Source of the DNA: CAYUFB01 sp964444125 | Lineage (GTDB): Bacteria; Patescibacteriota; Dojkabacteria; B142; JAFGMG01 | Direction of reading: 5' to 3' | Assembly (NCBI GenBank): GCA_964444125.1 | Contig: CAYUFB010000002.1 | Coordinates: 1 to 64,000, forward strand | DNA length: 64,000 nt | Shown: piece by piece, positions 52,852 through 62,108 of the stretch | Layout: each line of letters opens with the position of its first letter | Numbering within the stretch: position 1 is the first letter of the stretch | The notes under the pieces: model-generated | What the model was told of the DNA's origin: nothing | The model's database searches: none | Seen by the model: the letters and a program-made list of their open reading frames with translations, nothing else | Translations under genes and position numbers: made by a program

Positions 52852-53418
52852 ATGATGGACCCAGATAAGCCAGTTAGAATAGATGAACATTCCAGAAATA
52901 TTTGGAGTCCGGAAAAAACGACTCCACAAGACTTTGTTAATTCTTTTATTGGTGCCTTGAATGCTAGACAGGAGCATATATTCTACAAGAACTATCCGCA
53001 AAATGAGCAGGTTGGATTGGTAGATGCACAGATATTATCGAAAATAATTAATCAGTATGTCTTGCTTCGGTATCCAGATGTGTCTTTTAATGAAGTGGAA
53101 AGGGAAGATATTGGGGAAATAGTCCAAGAGGCTAATCGACTTCTCCCGATGGAATTTAATGACTGGGTCGATGGTTGTTTGATGCCTTTTGGGAACAAGA
53201 GATCTAGAGGAAAGAAATATTTTGCAAATATAGTTTCAGGTTGTATGGTTGATGGATCGCATGAACCTTTTTCTGATGAAGACAAAGCCCTAGCATTAAG
53301 ATCATGGCTTATTGAAGTAGATAGATTTGTAGAAGATCATATTGGTGAGTTTGATAAACAGATGAGGATATTTAATCAACAAACTCCTTTATTAGTTGCG
53401 CAATCTTTTTTGGATTAG
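52852..53418 (+). CDS. Hypothetical protein, 188 residues
   Basis: I do not recognise this protein. It is a 188-residue, apparently soluble and largely helical protein with a charged N-terminus (PDKPVRIDEHSRN). Two ATG codons at 52852 and 52855 compete. Its last 47 bp overlap the end of the convergent hydrolase gene, showing how tightly this genome is packed. No neighbour gives a clue to its role. Confidence 0.65.
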   Translation: MMDPDKPVRIDEHSRNIWSPEKTTPQDFVNSFIGALNARQEHIFYKNYPQNEQVGLVDAQILSKIINQYVLLRYPDVSFNEVEREDIGEIVQEANRLLPMEFNDWVDGCLMPFGNKRSRGKKYFANIVSGCMVDGSHEPFSDEDKALALRSWLIEVDRFVEDHIGEFDKQMRIFNQQTPLLVAQSFLD

Positions 53419-54112
53419 TCAAAGGGATGCCATGGCTTCCTTCGATAATTTCTAATTTTGAGTTTAGAATTAGTTTATGTAGTTTCTGACCCATGGCAAG
53501 TGGGGTTACTTTATCATCTTTGCCCCAGATTATAAGTGTTGGAATTTGGATTCTTTTGAAATTTTCTTCCAAATCTTCGTTTGTAACTCTTCTGAACTGT
53601 TCTTGAGTCTTGGAAGAATCTACATAATCTCTTTCTCTAATTATATAGTAATAAATGAATTTTCGAAGTTTTGATTCAAGATTTGTAGGTAAAACGGACA
53701 AAATGAACTTGAAAATTTTTGAAAAAGGTAATAATGTTTTTGCTTTTAGAGTTTTGTATCTTAACCCAGAAGAAGAGCAGAGTATAATCTTCTCTACACT
53801 AATTTCATCGTTACTTGCAATAAATCCAACCAAGCTACCACCAAAGGAATGGCCAAATAATATGAATTCTTTTTCTTTCACATACTCTTTGATGAAGTCT
53901 TCTACAAATTCTGCATAATCTTTGACGCCCCAGTAACTAGGTGGAGCAGGGGATACTCCAAATCCTGGTAATTCTAGGTTGTATACTTTGAATCTAAGCT
54001 TGGCTAACTCGTTTTGGAGTGCGCTCAAGCTTTTTATGCTGGCATTCTTGGCCCACCCATGAATGAGAATTATCGCTTTGCCAGTTCCTTTTATTGTGTA
54101 GTTTGTCTGCAT
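53372..54112 (-). CDS. Alpha/beta hydrolase
   Basis: The 246-residue protein has the alpha/beta hydrolase fold with the oxyanion region IILIHGWAKN, nucleophile elbow FGHSFGGSL (Ser), acid in IIWGKDDKVTP (Asp) and catalytic His in IEGSHGIPL. Substrate unknown; esterase or lipase activity is typical. TATACT lies 9 nt before the ATG on the minus strand. It shares a palindrome-rich divergent region with rpsO. Confidence 0.88.
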   Translation of the reverse strand: MQTNYTIKGTGKAIILIHGWAKNASIKSLSALQNELAKLRFKVYNLELPGFGVSPAPPSYWGVKDYAEFVEDFIKEYVKEKEFILFGHSFGGSLVGFIASNDEISVEKIILCSSSGLRYKTLKAKTLLPFSKIFKFILSVLPTNLESKLRKFIYYYIIRERDYVDSSKTQEQFRRVTNEDLEENFKRIQIPTLIIWGKDDKVTPLAMGQKLHKLILNSKLEIIEGSHGIPLTNPKKIAQLIKEFVD

Positions 54113-54129
54113 AGTGCCTTAAGTATACA

Positions 54130-54197
54130 GTTTGTACAAACGCATGTACAAGAAATTGTGTGCATTTGATAGGTGCACACAATTGACAAAATGTACA
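54130..54197. promoter_or_regulatory. Palindrome cluster between hydrolase and rpsO
   Basis: A 12-bp palindrome GTTTGTACAAAC (54130-54141) is followed by ATGTACA at 54144-54150, an 11-bp perfect inverted repeat with a 9-nt spacer (54154-54164 and 54174-54184), and a third TGTACA at 54192-54197. The density of repeated TGTACA half-sites suggests an operator region for one or both divergent genes; a structured RNA is an alternative. Confidence 0.6.
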
Positions 54198-54287
54198 AAA
54201 TACCTTATCATTATTTTGACTTTTACTTTGGTAGGTATGCAGCCAGCATCTTACTGAGGTTTTAGATTAATTGTTACAAAAAATATT

Positions 54288-54560
54288 ATGGCAGTAGATA
54301 ACACAAAGAAAGCTGAGATAATCAAGAAATATCAGCAATCAGATAGTGATACAGGATCCCCTCAAGTTCAGATTGCTTTATTGACACAAAAAATCAATGA
54401 TTTGGCTAGTCACTTGAAGACTCACAAAAAAGATAAGCATTCTAGAAGAGGTTTGATTGTCATGGTTGGAAAAAGAAGAAAATTAATCAAGTATCTTGAG
54501 AGAAAAGAAGGATCAGTTGTCGTTTCTAAGCTTCTTAGAGATTTGGGATTAGAAAAATAA
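54288..54560 (+). CDS. rpsO: Ribosomal protein S15
   Basis: The 90-residue protein has the S15 length and signatures ([37 protein letters not shown]). It binds 16S rRNA in the small-subunit platform. It lies alone between its own terminator and the palindrome-rich upstream region; pnp, its usual neighbour, is absent. Autoregulation by S15 through its leader is known in other bacteria but was not identified here. Confidence 0.97.
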   Translation: MAVDNTKKAEIIKKYQQSDSDTGSPQVQIALLTQKINDLASHLKTHKKDKHSRRGLIVMVGKRRKLIKYLERKEGSVVVSKLLRDLGLEK

Positions 54561-54582
54561 TCAATAGTTAGTAGAAATTATC

Positions 54583-54611
54583 AAGACCCGGCGAATCGCT
54601 GGGTCTTTTTT
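54583..54611 (+). terminator. Terminator of rpsO
   Basis: An 11-bp stem (54583-54593 with 54597-54607; one G-T pair, loop AAT) is followed by a T run to 54611. Confidence 0.9.
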
Positions 54612-54662
54612 GTTTGAAATTTGATTTTGATATAGACTGTAGTTGATATTATTTTCAAATAA

Positions 54663-55778
54663 TTGAAAGTTCTTTGGAAAACAACACAATCTAATAAACC
54701 AATAGTTAGGCACAGGCCAAAACGTTTCTCATTTAGGCCGAATATCAAGCCAAGGATCAAAATTGACAAAAGAAGCGCGGGTAGATTTAGAAGAAAGCTT
54801 ACAATTTTTACTCCACTTTTGCGTATTATCAAGTCCAATTTTCAATATGTTTTGATTGTTTTTTCTTTGCTTATTATCGGGTTGTTTTTTTATGGGATCT
54901 TTCAGACAAATGTATTTGATGTCAAAAAGATTAGAATAGAGGGGGTTGAAAATGTGGATAGGGAAAGATTGGCTGAAGTTGTCGGTAAGTATAAGGATAG
55001 AAACATCTATTCAATAAATCTATCGGATATTGAGGACGAGGTTTTGAATTCCTCTGTTTATATAAAAAATGTCTATGCTAGAAAACAATTGCCTTCCACA
55101 ATTATCATTGAAATTAAAGAAAGGTATCCAACTCTTGTTATTCTAAATTTTGATGGTGTGTATCTTATCGATGCAGAAAACATTGTAACTTCAAACCCTA
55201 TAAATCAATCGATAGATTTTAGTGAGGACGAATGGTACGTCTATCATACAAATTCACTTGATAATTTGATTATCAAAAATAGGATAATGGCTAATTTGAA
55301 AGAGGGAGATCCGGAATTTGACGAAGAGTCGTTTGATTATGAAAATTATGATGTTACCATCAAGCAACGGATCAAAAACGAAATAAAGCAGGAGATGGAT
55401 CAGGCTATTGCTGCGCATTTCTCATCTCTTGAACAGGTAGTCAATGAAAGTGAGTATGCAGGACTTCCAAGAGTCTATTTTTATGATGGTGGTAGCTACA
55501 ATCAAGAAGATAGGTTAGTGCTTGATCAGATCACTGATGTAGAAAAAGTGGTCAAATATTTTGAGAGGCTTGATAGGTATTCAATCACAAAAATTGCCTG
55601 GGTGACCAAATTTAGCTTGAAAGTAGAAACCTTAGAAGGTAAGATATTTATGTTTGGAGATAATAGAGATATTGATAAGCAGATAGACGACCTTGATGTG
55701 ATACTTGTCGAACTGTCCTTAAGTGGCAAAGATTTCACAACAATCAATCTCCAAAGTGAAATCATTGGGGTTAAATAA
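54663..55778 (+). CDS. ftsQ: Cell-division protein FtsQ/DivIB
   Basis: The 371-residue protein (TTG start at 54663) has a basic cytoplasmic tail, one membrane helix (about residues 63-82), and a POTRA domain beginning VFDVKKIRIEGVENVDRERL. The beta domain follows with KQLPSTIIIEIKERYPTLVI, the usual FtsQ seam. It recruits late division proteins. ftsA and ftsZ lie downstream, separated by the interrupted pilin-like gene. The C-terminal half is longer than in Escherichia coli FtsQ. Confidence 0.85.
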   Translation: MKVLWKTTQSNKPIVRHRPKRFSFRPNIKPRIKIDKRSAGRFRRKLTIFTPLLRIIKSNFQYVLIVFSLLIIGLFFYGIFQTNVFDVKKIRIEGVENVDRERLAEVVGKYKDRNIYSINLSDIEDEVLNSSVYIKNVYARKQLPSTIIIEIKERYPTLVILNFDGVYLIDAENIVTSNPINQSIDFSEDEWYVYHTNSLDNLIIKNRIMANLKEGDPEFDEESFDYENYDVTIKQRIKNEIKQEMDQAIAAHFSSLEQVVNESEYAGLPRVYFYDGGSYNQEDRLVLDQITDVEKVVKYFERLDRYSITKIAWVTKFSLKVETLEGKIFMFGDNRDIDKQIDDLDVILVELSLSGKDFTTINLQSEIIGVK

Positions 55779-55801
55779 TATACAATTTTTTTATTTTGAG
55801 T

Positions 55802-56737
55802 ATGAAAAAATATTTGTGTTTATTGTTGATATTGATAGTGGTTGGGTTCGGATCATTTGCAAATATGGTTTTGGCACAGGAGGCGTCTGATATAATACGG
55901 CTAACTTGTACTGAAATCTATGGGAAAAACTTAGAAAGACTTGAATGTAGCGATGATTCAATCTGTAATAGTGAAAAAAGTTACTACTTGGATAATCATG
56001 ATGGCAAGTGCGAGATCGCTGCTGGTGATTGTAGGCCAGGCTAACTTGTATGTAAAAATGCTGAATCTATACAAGGTTTTTTCGAATATTGTTGTGATAC
56101 AAATCCATCATCTCTGTTTGATCCTAATAACACGAATATTCCTATTGAGGATAGGGTATCTTGTAATGATGATAAATTGAAAAAGTCAATTAGTGCTGAA
56201 AGTAGTCTTGATCAGGGGATGAAGGTAAATAATTGTAGGTCATTGTCTAGTGCAGAAGATGTAAACAATATTACGAAATGCGATTTTGAACATTTTTGCT
56301 CAATTGATAATTCTCCATATTGTTGTGATTATACCCCACCAGGCACGCAAGTAGTAGATTCAGTCTCAGAAGACTCATTTAAGTGGTGTAAGGATATGGA
56401 TGGAGAAGAATTGCAGAGATGTTCGGAATGTATAGGAACAAGATCAAATCCAACAGGGGCGATATGGACGGAGCTTGGATGTATTGACCCATCTCCAGCA
56501 GGGATCATAACGAGGATATTCTAGATAGGTATAGGAATTATGGGAGGAGTGATAATAATCAGGTTGATACAGATTTCGTTGTTATACTTGAAAGAAGATG
56601 CGCAGAGTATAGAGGAGGCAAGAGATATGCTAACAAGTTTGATAATGGGATTAATATTATTGGTAGGAGGAGTAGTGTTATTACAATTTGTGGGAGTAAA
56701 TATCCTAGGACTTCCTGAGGGTTATCTTGGAGGTTAA
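55802..56737 (+). pseudogene. Secreted cysteine-rich TrbC/VirB2-like pilin, two in-frame stops
   Basis: One continuous frame of 311 sense positions from the ATG at 55802 carries a signal peptide (ending MVLAQ), a cysteine-rich region with about 18 Cys, and a C-terminal pair of membrane helices (IGIGIMGGVIII and LIMGLILLVGGVVLLQFVG) typical of the CPR T4SS-pilin family (PF18895, from memory). It is interrupted at codon 81 by TAA (56042-56044) and codon 241 by TAG (56522-56524). Both sites are one C-to-T change from a Gln codon. No frameshift occurs. It could be a decaying gene or a case of stop readthrough. Confidence 0.75.
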
Positions 56738-56862
56738 ATATTGATAATTGTCAACAATTCCAAATCGGTTCTTTAAATATTTTCATAATTGCTCTAATAT
56801 TTATTTTGTTTTATTAAGTACAACAGGCAAATTTTGAGTGAAGAATAATTTAATACAGATAG

Positions 56863-56891
56863 TTGATTGTTGTTATTAATTAAATTATACT
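56863..56891 (+). promoter_or_regulatory. Sigma-70 promoter of ftsA
   Basis: TTGATT (56863-56868) and TATACT (56886-56891) are 17 bp apart. The leader would be about 40 nt and AT-rich, ending at the ATG at 56936. Confidence 0.65.
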
Positions 56892-56935
56892 ACTTACAAG
56901 CAAAAAGTTTTTTTATAAGAATTTTTTAATCAATT

Positions 56936-58216
56936 ATGGCAAACAGAATAGTTACAGCGATAGATATTGGCTCTACAAAGATTTGCACTACAATTGCTTC
57001 AATAGAAGAAGACAGGCAACCATCAGTAATTGGCGTTGCAAGTTATCCAAGTAATGGTATGAAGAAAGGCGTGGTGGTCAATATAGACGAAGCAATCAAT
57101 GCAATAGCTTCATCTTTGGAGGCAGCAGAGAGAATGGCAGGGCTTACAGTTTCTTCAGTGTATATTTCCATAAACGGCAAACATATTACAAGTACCAATA
57201 ACAAAGGGGTTGTTGCTGTTGCGCAAGATGAGATAGTTACTGATGATGTGTTTAGGGCTATTGAGAGTGCAAGAACGGTATCAATACCTCCTTCAAGAGA
57301 GATATTGCACGTTATCCCTAGAGAATTTATTGTTGATGCGCAAGGGGGTATCAAAGATCCAGTAGGGATGACAGGTACCAGGCTTGAGGTTGATGCTCAT
57401 ATAGTATCTGCAACTAGCACCTCTTTGCATAACTTGATTAAATGTGTGCAACAATTAGGTCTTAAGGTTGAAGATGTTGTTTTTAGCGGATGGGCAGCTG
57501 CAACAAGCGTATTAACTGCAACAGAAAAAGAACTTGGAGTTACATTGCTTGATATCGGTGGTGGTACAACTTCAATTACAACTTTTGTCGAGGATGCTAT
57601 TACATATAGTGGATGCATTCCTTTTGGAGGTACTAACGTAACTAGTGATTTGGCTATTGGACTTCGGGTATCATTAGAAGATGCAGAGAGAATCAAGTTG
57701 AACACAGAAGAACTGATGAGAAGTTCTGCAAGAAGAAGAACTGAAGATAAAGAAAAAGATGAAGAAAAATCCAAAAAGCAAAGCGATATTATCGATATTA
57801 GTTCACTAGAAGTTGAAGGAATGAAAACTATTTCAAGAAAAATGTTTGAAGATATTATTGAGGCTAGATTAAGTGAAATATTTGATCTTATTATTGATCA
57901 AGTAGAACAATCTGATAATGAGATCAAATTACCAGCAGGTATTGTTCTTACTGGTGGAGCAGCTTTGATCCCAGGCATTACAACTATTGCAAAGAAAGTT
58001 TTTGGGGTACCTGCAAGAGTGGGCTATCCGAAAGGACTTGAAGGCTTGATTGATGAAATCAATAGCCCTGCTTATGCAGTAAGTCAAGGTCTGATTCTTT
58101 ATGGATCACAGGATGAATCAGGTGGCAGAAACTTAGGTATCTCAGGAAGTGTTGGAGACAAGGGTGATGGATTTGTATCCAAGATTGGAAGTTTCTTTAA
58201 AAATTTATTGCCATAA
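56936..58216 (+). CDS. ftsA: Cell-division protein FtsA
   Basis: The 426-residue actin-like protein tethers FtsZ to the membrane. It shows AIDIGSTKICTTIA (phosphate 1), the 1C subdomain around residues 85-160, LLDIGGGTTSITTF (phosphate 2), LTGGAALIPGI (adenosine) and a C-terminal amphipathic helix (SKIGSFFKNLLP). A charged insertion with EDKEKDEEKSKKQ lies near residue 275. It has its own promoter and ftsZ follows after 85 bp. Confidence 0.96.
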   Translation: MANRIVTAIDIGSTKICTTIASIEEDRQPSVIGVASYPSNGMKKGVVVNIDEAINAIASSLEAAERMAGLTVSSVYISINGKHITSTNNKGVVAVAQDEIVTDDVFRAIESARTVSIPPSREILHVIPREFIVDAQGGIKDPVGMTGTRLEVDAHIVSATSTSLHNLIKCVQQLGLKVEDVVFSGWAAATSVLTATEKELGVTLLDIGGGTTSITTFVEDAITYSGCIPFGGTNVTSDLAIGLRVSLEDAERIKLNTEELMRSSARRRTEDKEKDEEKSKKQSDIIDISSLEVEGMKTISRKMFEDIIEARLSEIFDLIIDQVEQSDNEIKLPAGIVLTGGAALIPGITTIAKKVFGVPARVGYPKGLEGLIDEINSPAYAVSQGLILYGSQDESGGRNLGISGSVGDKGDGFVSKIGSFFKNLLP

Positions 58217-58301
58217 GCTTGAACAAAACGACGAAATTGTCTAGACTATGTGTAGTTTCGAGACAGAGAATTTATAAATTAATGTTTAATAAATATAATC
58301 A

Positions 58302-59483
58302 ATGCTAGTCAAACCTCAAACAACAAATCTTGCCAAAATCAAAGTAGTAGGAGTAGGTGGAGGTGGTGGAAATGCGATAAATAATATGATTGCAAACTAT
58401 GATATTGATGGAGTTGAATTTATTGCCGTTAATACTGATGCACAGGCTTTGGCAAATTCAAATGCAGAGGTTAAACTTAGAATCGGGGAGGAGACAACAA
58501 GAGGACTTGGTAGTGGTGGTAACCCTGAGATAGGCAAAAAGGCTGCTGAAGAGAGCATTGATATGTTGCATGAGCATTTAGCTGGTGCTGATATGATATT
58601 TATAACTGCAGGTATGGGTGGCGGGACAGGTACAGGCGCTAGTCCAGTTGTTGCAGGTATTGCCAAAAACCTTGGTGCACTTACAGTATCAATTGTAACA
58701 AAACCCTTTGATTTTGAAGGAAAAAGGAGAATGGATACAGCCTTAAAAGGTATTGCAGATTTGAAAGATAAAGTAGATACGCTTATCGTTGTTCCAAATC
58801 AAAAACTTATTGATACGATGGAAAGAAATTTAACATTTCTGGAAGCGATGAAACAAGCGGATGATGTACTATCACATGCTGTCAAAAGTATTTCGCAGCT
58901 TATCACTCAAGCTGGACTTATCAATGTGGATTTTGCTGATGTCAGGTCAGTTATGACAAATGCAGGTACCGCTCTTATGGGGATGGGTACTTCTAAAGGT
59001 GAGGATAGAGCACTCCAAGCTGCAAAGTCTGCTACCTCAAGTCCTTTACTTGAAGTTTCAATTGATGGAGCAACTGGAGTATTGTTTAATGTGCTTGCTG
59101 GCAAAGATCTTGCTTTATATGAAGTTGATGAGGCAGCGAAATATATATCATCAGTTGTATCGCCTACAGCAAACGTGATCTTTGGGGCACAAATTGATGA
59201 GAGTCTTGAAGATCAACTTCAAATTACAGTTATGGCAACAGGATTTGAGACTCATAATACAGATTCTTCTGGAGTGATCAATACTTCCAAATCAAGGTCT
59301 GGCTCTAGAGATATCTCTGTTGATATGGTAGGAGATGATGATTATAAACAGACAAAACCTAGAGTTCAATCTGGATATGTTTTTCCTGAAGAGGAAAGTG
59401 CTTTTTCTGCCCGTGAGATCAAAGATGAGGAAGAAGAAGATTTGGATACTCCTTCATTTTTGCGAAGACGAAAGAAATATTAA
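58302..59483 (+). CDS. ftsZ: Cell-division protein FtsZ
   Basis: The 393-residue tubulin-like GTPase forms the Z-ring. It has VVGVGGGGGNAINNM, the GTP signature GGGTGTGASP near residue 105, the T7 loop NVDFADVRSVM, and the C-terminal peptide DTPSFLRRR that binds FtsA. A TATAAT at 58294-58299 lies only 2 nt before the ATG and may or may not be functional. It is co-directional with ftsA and the two unknown genes downstream. Confidence 0.98.
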   Translation: MLVKPQTTNLAKIKVVGVGGGGGNAINNMIANYDIDGVEFIAVNTDAQALANSNAEVKLRIGEETTRGLGSGGNPEIGKKAAEESIDMLHEHLAGADMIFITAGMGGGTGTGASPVVAGIAKNLGALTVSIVTKPFDFEGKRRMDTALKGIADLKDKVDTLIVVPNQKLIDTMERNLTFLEAMKQADDVLSHAVKSISQLITQAGLINVDFADVRSVMTNAGTALMGMGTSKGEDRALQAAKSATSSPLLEVSIDGATGVLFNVLAGKDLALYEVDEAAKYISSVVSPTANVIFGAQIDESLEDQLQITVMATGFETHNTDSSGVINTSKSRSGSRDISVDMVGDDDYKQTKPRVQSGYVFPEEESAFSAREIKDEEEEDLDTPSFLRRRKKY

Positions 59484-59501
59484 TTAAGTTCAGGTATAAA
59501 T

Positions 59502-60584
59502 ATGAGCACTGCTGAATCAACTCCTGATCCAAGTTTGGCTATTCAAGAAGCGCCGGGATTGGATATTGTAGCGCCTCCAGAGATACCAGTATCTTCAGTA
59601 AATCCTCGAATTGAGACGCATTCAGCAACAACTCAGATTGGATCTCGGACTGCAATAAAATATATTGATAGATCAGATATGCCAGCTGCAGAAGCAGAAA
59701 GAGCCCTAAAGGTAAATTTGGCGCTAACAAAACACGCTGTGATTTCTGATCAAGATATTGCCAATGCACTTGATAAAGAAATGGTAAAAAAAGAGTTGAT
59801 GAGGCTTGACCGCGGTGCGACAATAATTGATCGAATAAAAGAGAGTGTAACAATGCCAGATTTCAAAGATAAGCTCAAAAAGCTCGCTTGGAATGGTTTG
59901 AAATATGGCTATTGGGGATTTTTTGCATATGGAGTACTTACAGGTACAAGCCCTATTGGAGTAGTTAAAGATATTGTCAGTATACCTGGTAGAATAGGGG
60001 ATTTGGTTAATACGGGTGCAGACAACTTAATTAGCTTTCTTGGTTTGGAATCTAAGCCTGCGGGAGGTCCCCAGAATACATCAGGCGACATACTTCAGTC
60101 AAAGATTCCATCTGGAAGACTATTTGATACGCCGGTATTTGATGATGATGGAGAAATGACTAATAAAGGTGGGACATTTTTCAATCTGTTTAAGCCACTT
60201 TTGGGAAAGGATCTAGCAACTTCATTGACAAAAACAGTAGGTACACCTTTTGTCGGAATATTTGGTTCTCTTGCACAAAATACGAAGTATCCTGTTGAAG
60301 GGAAGTGGGGACCTTTTTTGGCTTATCCAGCGGTTTATTATGGAGGTAAGAAGCTTGGTCTATGGAATGAATTATATACAAGACTTAAAGGAGATAGTAC
60401 AGGTAACTTAAATCAAATGAAGAGACAAGAAATTGAAGCATTGAAAGAAAAAGCAAGAAATGAACTACTCTCAGGAAACTGGGAAGGTTATTCAGAGATT
60501 AGACTTGCCATTGATAATATAGGTGAAAGATATAAAGGAATTGAAAATCAATTAATTCGCCAACGTAGGGCTTTAGTGGCATAA
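59502..60584 (+). CDS. Hypothetical protein downstream of ftsZ, 360 residues
   Basis: I do not recognise this protein. The first 75 residues are Pro/Ser/Thr-rich and probably disordered; a hydrophobic stretch lies at about 125-150 (GLKYGYWGFFAYGVL), and the C-terminus is a charged helix (ending LIRQRRALVA). A single membrane pass is possible. It starts 18 nt after ftsZ and ends 7 nt before the next gene, so the three are probably one transcript and it may take part in division or envelope work. Confidence 0.7.
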   Translation: MSTAESTPDPSLAIQEAPGLDIVAPPEIPVSSVNPRIETHSATTQIGSRTAIKYIDRSDMPAAEAERALKVNLALTKHAVISDQDIANALDKEMVKKELMRLDRGATIIDRIKESVTMPDFKDKLKKLAWNGLKYGYWGFFAYGVLTGTSPIGVVKDIVSIPGRIGDLVNTGADNLISFLGLESKPAGGPQNTSGDILQSKIPSGRLFDTPVFDDDGEMTNKGGTFFNLFKPLLGKDLATSLTKTVGTPFVGIFGSLAQNTKYPVEGKWGPFLAYPAVYYGGKKLGLWNELYTRLKGDSTGNLNQMKRQEIEALKEKARNELLSGNWEGYSEIRLAIDNIGERYKGIENQLIRQRRALVA

Positions 60585-60591
60585 CAAATTT

Positions 60592-61056
60592 ATGTTAAAT
60601 CTAGTTGTATTAGAACAATTAATCAAATTTAGTATCCCTGATAAATCATTGCAGGATAGGTATATCAAGGGGATCTCTGCTGCAATTCAGGATCTTTTTT
60701 TCAATTTGTTGAGTATCTTTCTAATTGGGTCTGTCAAAGACAGATTAGCGCTAGAGGGGTTTATTGACCTAGTCAATAAGTTAGAAGAAGATTTTGATCC
60801 AACAGATATGGAAAGAACCAGAGATTGGTTAGAAACAAATATAGATCTAGATACGGATGCTTTTATGGATGAATATATAAGTAGGGTAGATAAAATGCAG
60901 CTAGACCTTATCAAAATCTTCTCAAAGAATATAACAGAAGAGCAAAAAATAGAATTAATTAATATAATTGATAAACAATTAATAGAATTAGAAAAGAACA
61001 GAGAAGAAGTTGATACGATGAAAGAAGCCCTAGAGGTTTTAAGATTTAATCAATAG
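60592..61056 (+). CDS. Hypothetical helical protein, 154 residues
   Basis: I do not recognise this 154-residue protein. It is almost wholly helical and acidic, with a hydrophobic patch at about 28-47 (IQDLFFNLLSIFLIG) and long amphipathic helices to the end. It is the last gene of the ftsZ-linked set and overlaps the end of the convergent sortase gene by 11 bp. Confidence 0.65.
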   Translation: MLNLVVLEQLIKFSIPDKSLQDRYIKGISAAIQDLFFNLLSIFLIGSVKDRLALEGFIDLVNKLEEDFDPTDMERTRDWLETNIDLDTDAFMDEYISRVDKMQLDLIKIFSKNITEEQKIELINIIDKQLIELEKNREEVDTMKEALEVLRFNQ

Positions 61057-61918
61057 GTCTTGCAATAGCTACAAATCTTTTTGCATTATTCCCATTTGGG
61101 TAACAGGTAAAAAGGGTCAGTGTAGATTTGTTCTTTTGTCCTGTGATGATTGATACATCTTCTGGCTTGACGATTTTGGTTTGCACAACTCTGTATTTAT
61201 GGGTTTGGCCTTCGATTTCTATGCTTACCTCATCTCCAATCTTGATTTCACTTAGTTTCGAGAAGGCGGCCGTGATATCTTTGGTCCTAGAATAATAATC
61301 TCCTCCAGCACTGTGTCCATATATAACAATATTATTATTAATATCGGAAATAGGAAGGCTCGTACCTTTGAAGTGGGCTAGAGCACCTTTTAGGGCTTCT
61401 TGATATGCGCTTTCAACTCCACTTTCCACATTTGGTTTTACGGGTAGGGAGTTTAATTCCAATGAAGGGATTGAAATTTTGAAATTGTTTTTGTATTCAA
61501 GGCTGACAGGGTCATTTTGCAATACATGTTGAGATAGGGCGTCTTTGGTCAATTCCTTAAAATATTCAGATCCCGGGTTTGAAAGATATGTCTCTTTGGG
61601 TCGTATTGAATCTCCTTTGACAAGTTCCGGTCTACCACTTTCATAATAACCAGAAATCTCTCTTGCTCTCTGTTTCATTTCAGGAAAGATCTGCCTGGAA
61701 AGGATTATGCTGCCTGCAATGATAAACAATGAAGGGATCAAAATCCTTGCAAGCGTTGAAGTTTTTATCAAGTTATTGAAATCATTTCGAATACCCACAA
61801 GCAGATCCCATAATGTCGTTGGTGGGATTTCTTCTTTTTCGATTTCAATTTCTCTACTATAAATCTCTCCGGGGTCACGAAATTTCACAGCTCTTTTTTT
61901 GTAACTCTTTAGAGGCAT
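61046..61918 (-). CDS. Sortase family protein (second copy)
   Basis: The 290-residue protein has a basic cytoplasmic tail, one membrane helix (about residues 55-78) and a C-terminal sortase domain. Catalytic residues are visible: His in IYGHSAGGDY, Cys in LTLFTCYPNG and Arg in AKRFVAIARP. The motif layout resembles class D/E sortases. It differs from the first sortase (40033-40692) in length and active-site context, so the two may serve different substrates. Confidence 0.88.
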   Translation of the reverse strand: MPLKSYKKRAVKFRDPGEIYSREIEIEKEEIPPTTLWDLLVGIRNDFNNLIKTSTLARILIPSLFIIAGSIILSRQIFPEMKQRAREISGYYESGRPELVKGDSIRPKETYLSNPGSEYFKELTKDALSQHVLQNDPVSLEYKNNFKISIPSLELNSLPVKPNVESGVESAYQEALKGALAHFKGTSLPISDINNNIVIYGHSAGGDYYSRTKDITAAFSKLSEIKIGDEVSIEIEGQTHKYRVVQTKIVKPEDVSIITGQKNKSTLTLFTCYPNGNNAKRFVAIARPID

Positions 61919-62028
61919 TAGCGTTTTAAGTAAATAATTTTTAATATTGTACTAGATATTGGTGTGTTACGCCAAGAAAATAAAGGGGGGTACTTATTGT
62001 CAAATTGCTTGTAAGCTCTGGGGGATAG

Positions 62029-62037
62029 TGTTAGAAT
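62029..62037 (+). promoter_or_regulatory. Extended -10 promoter of rpoD
   Basis: TG-T-TAGAAT (62029-62037) is an extended -10 element. Transcription would start near 62044, at the left edge of the terminator-like hairpin. A -35 box at proper spacing is not obvious. Confidence 0.5.
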
Positions 62038-62049
62038 CCATTAGATTTT

Positions 62050-62080
62050 TTCACTGAATGGTTTTTTCAGTGAATTTTTT
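62050..62080 (+). terminator. Terminator-like hairpin in the rpoD leader
   Basis: TTCACTGAA (62050-62058) and TTCAGTGAA (62066-62074) are perfect complements across a 7-nt loop and are followed by six T. The hairpin begins close to the predicted transcription start and ends 28 nt before the rpoD ATG. No plus-strand gene ends nearby, so a role as rpoD attenuator is likely. Confidence 0.65.
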
Positions 62081-62108
62081 GTTATTTCTACTAAACAATT
62101 TTATCATT

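Noticed and set aside
52854..54182. Minus-strand short frames near the hydrolase and 52783-53001
   Set aside because: They lie opposite better-supported genes and show no protein-like composition.
55802..56737. Genome-wide recoding of TAA/TAG to Gln
   Set aside because: TAA and TAG end most core genes at the expected length, and no suppressor tRNA was seen; only isolated genes are affected.
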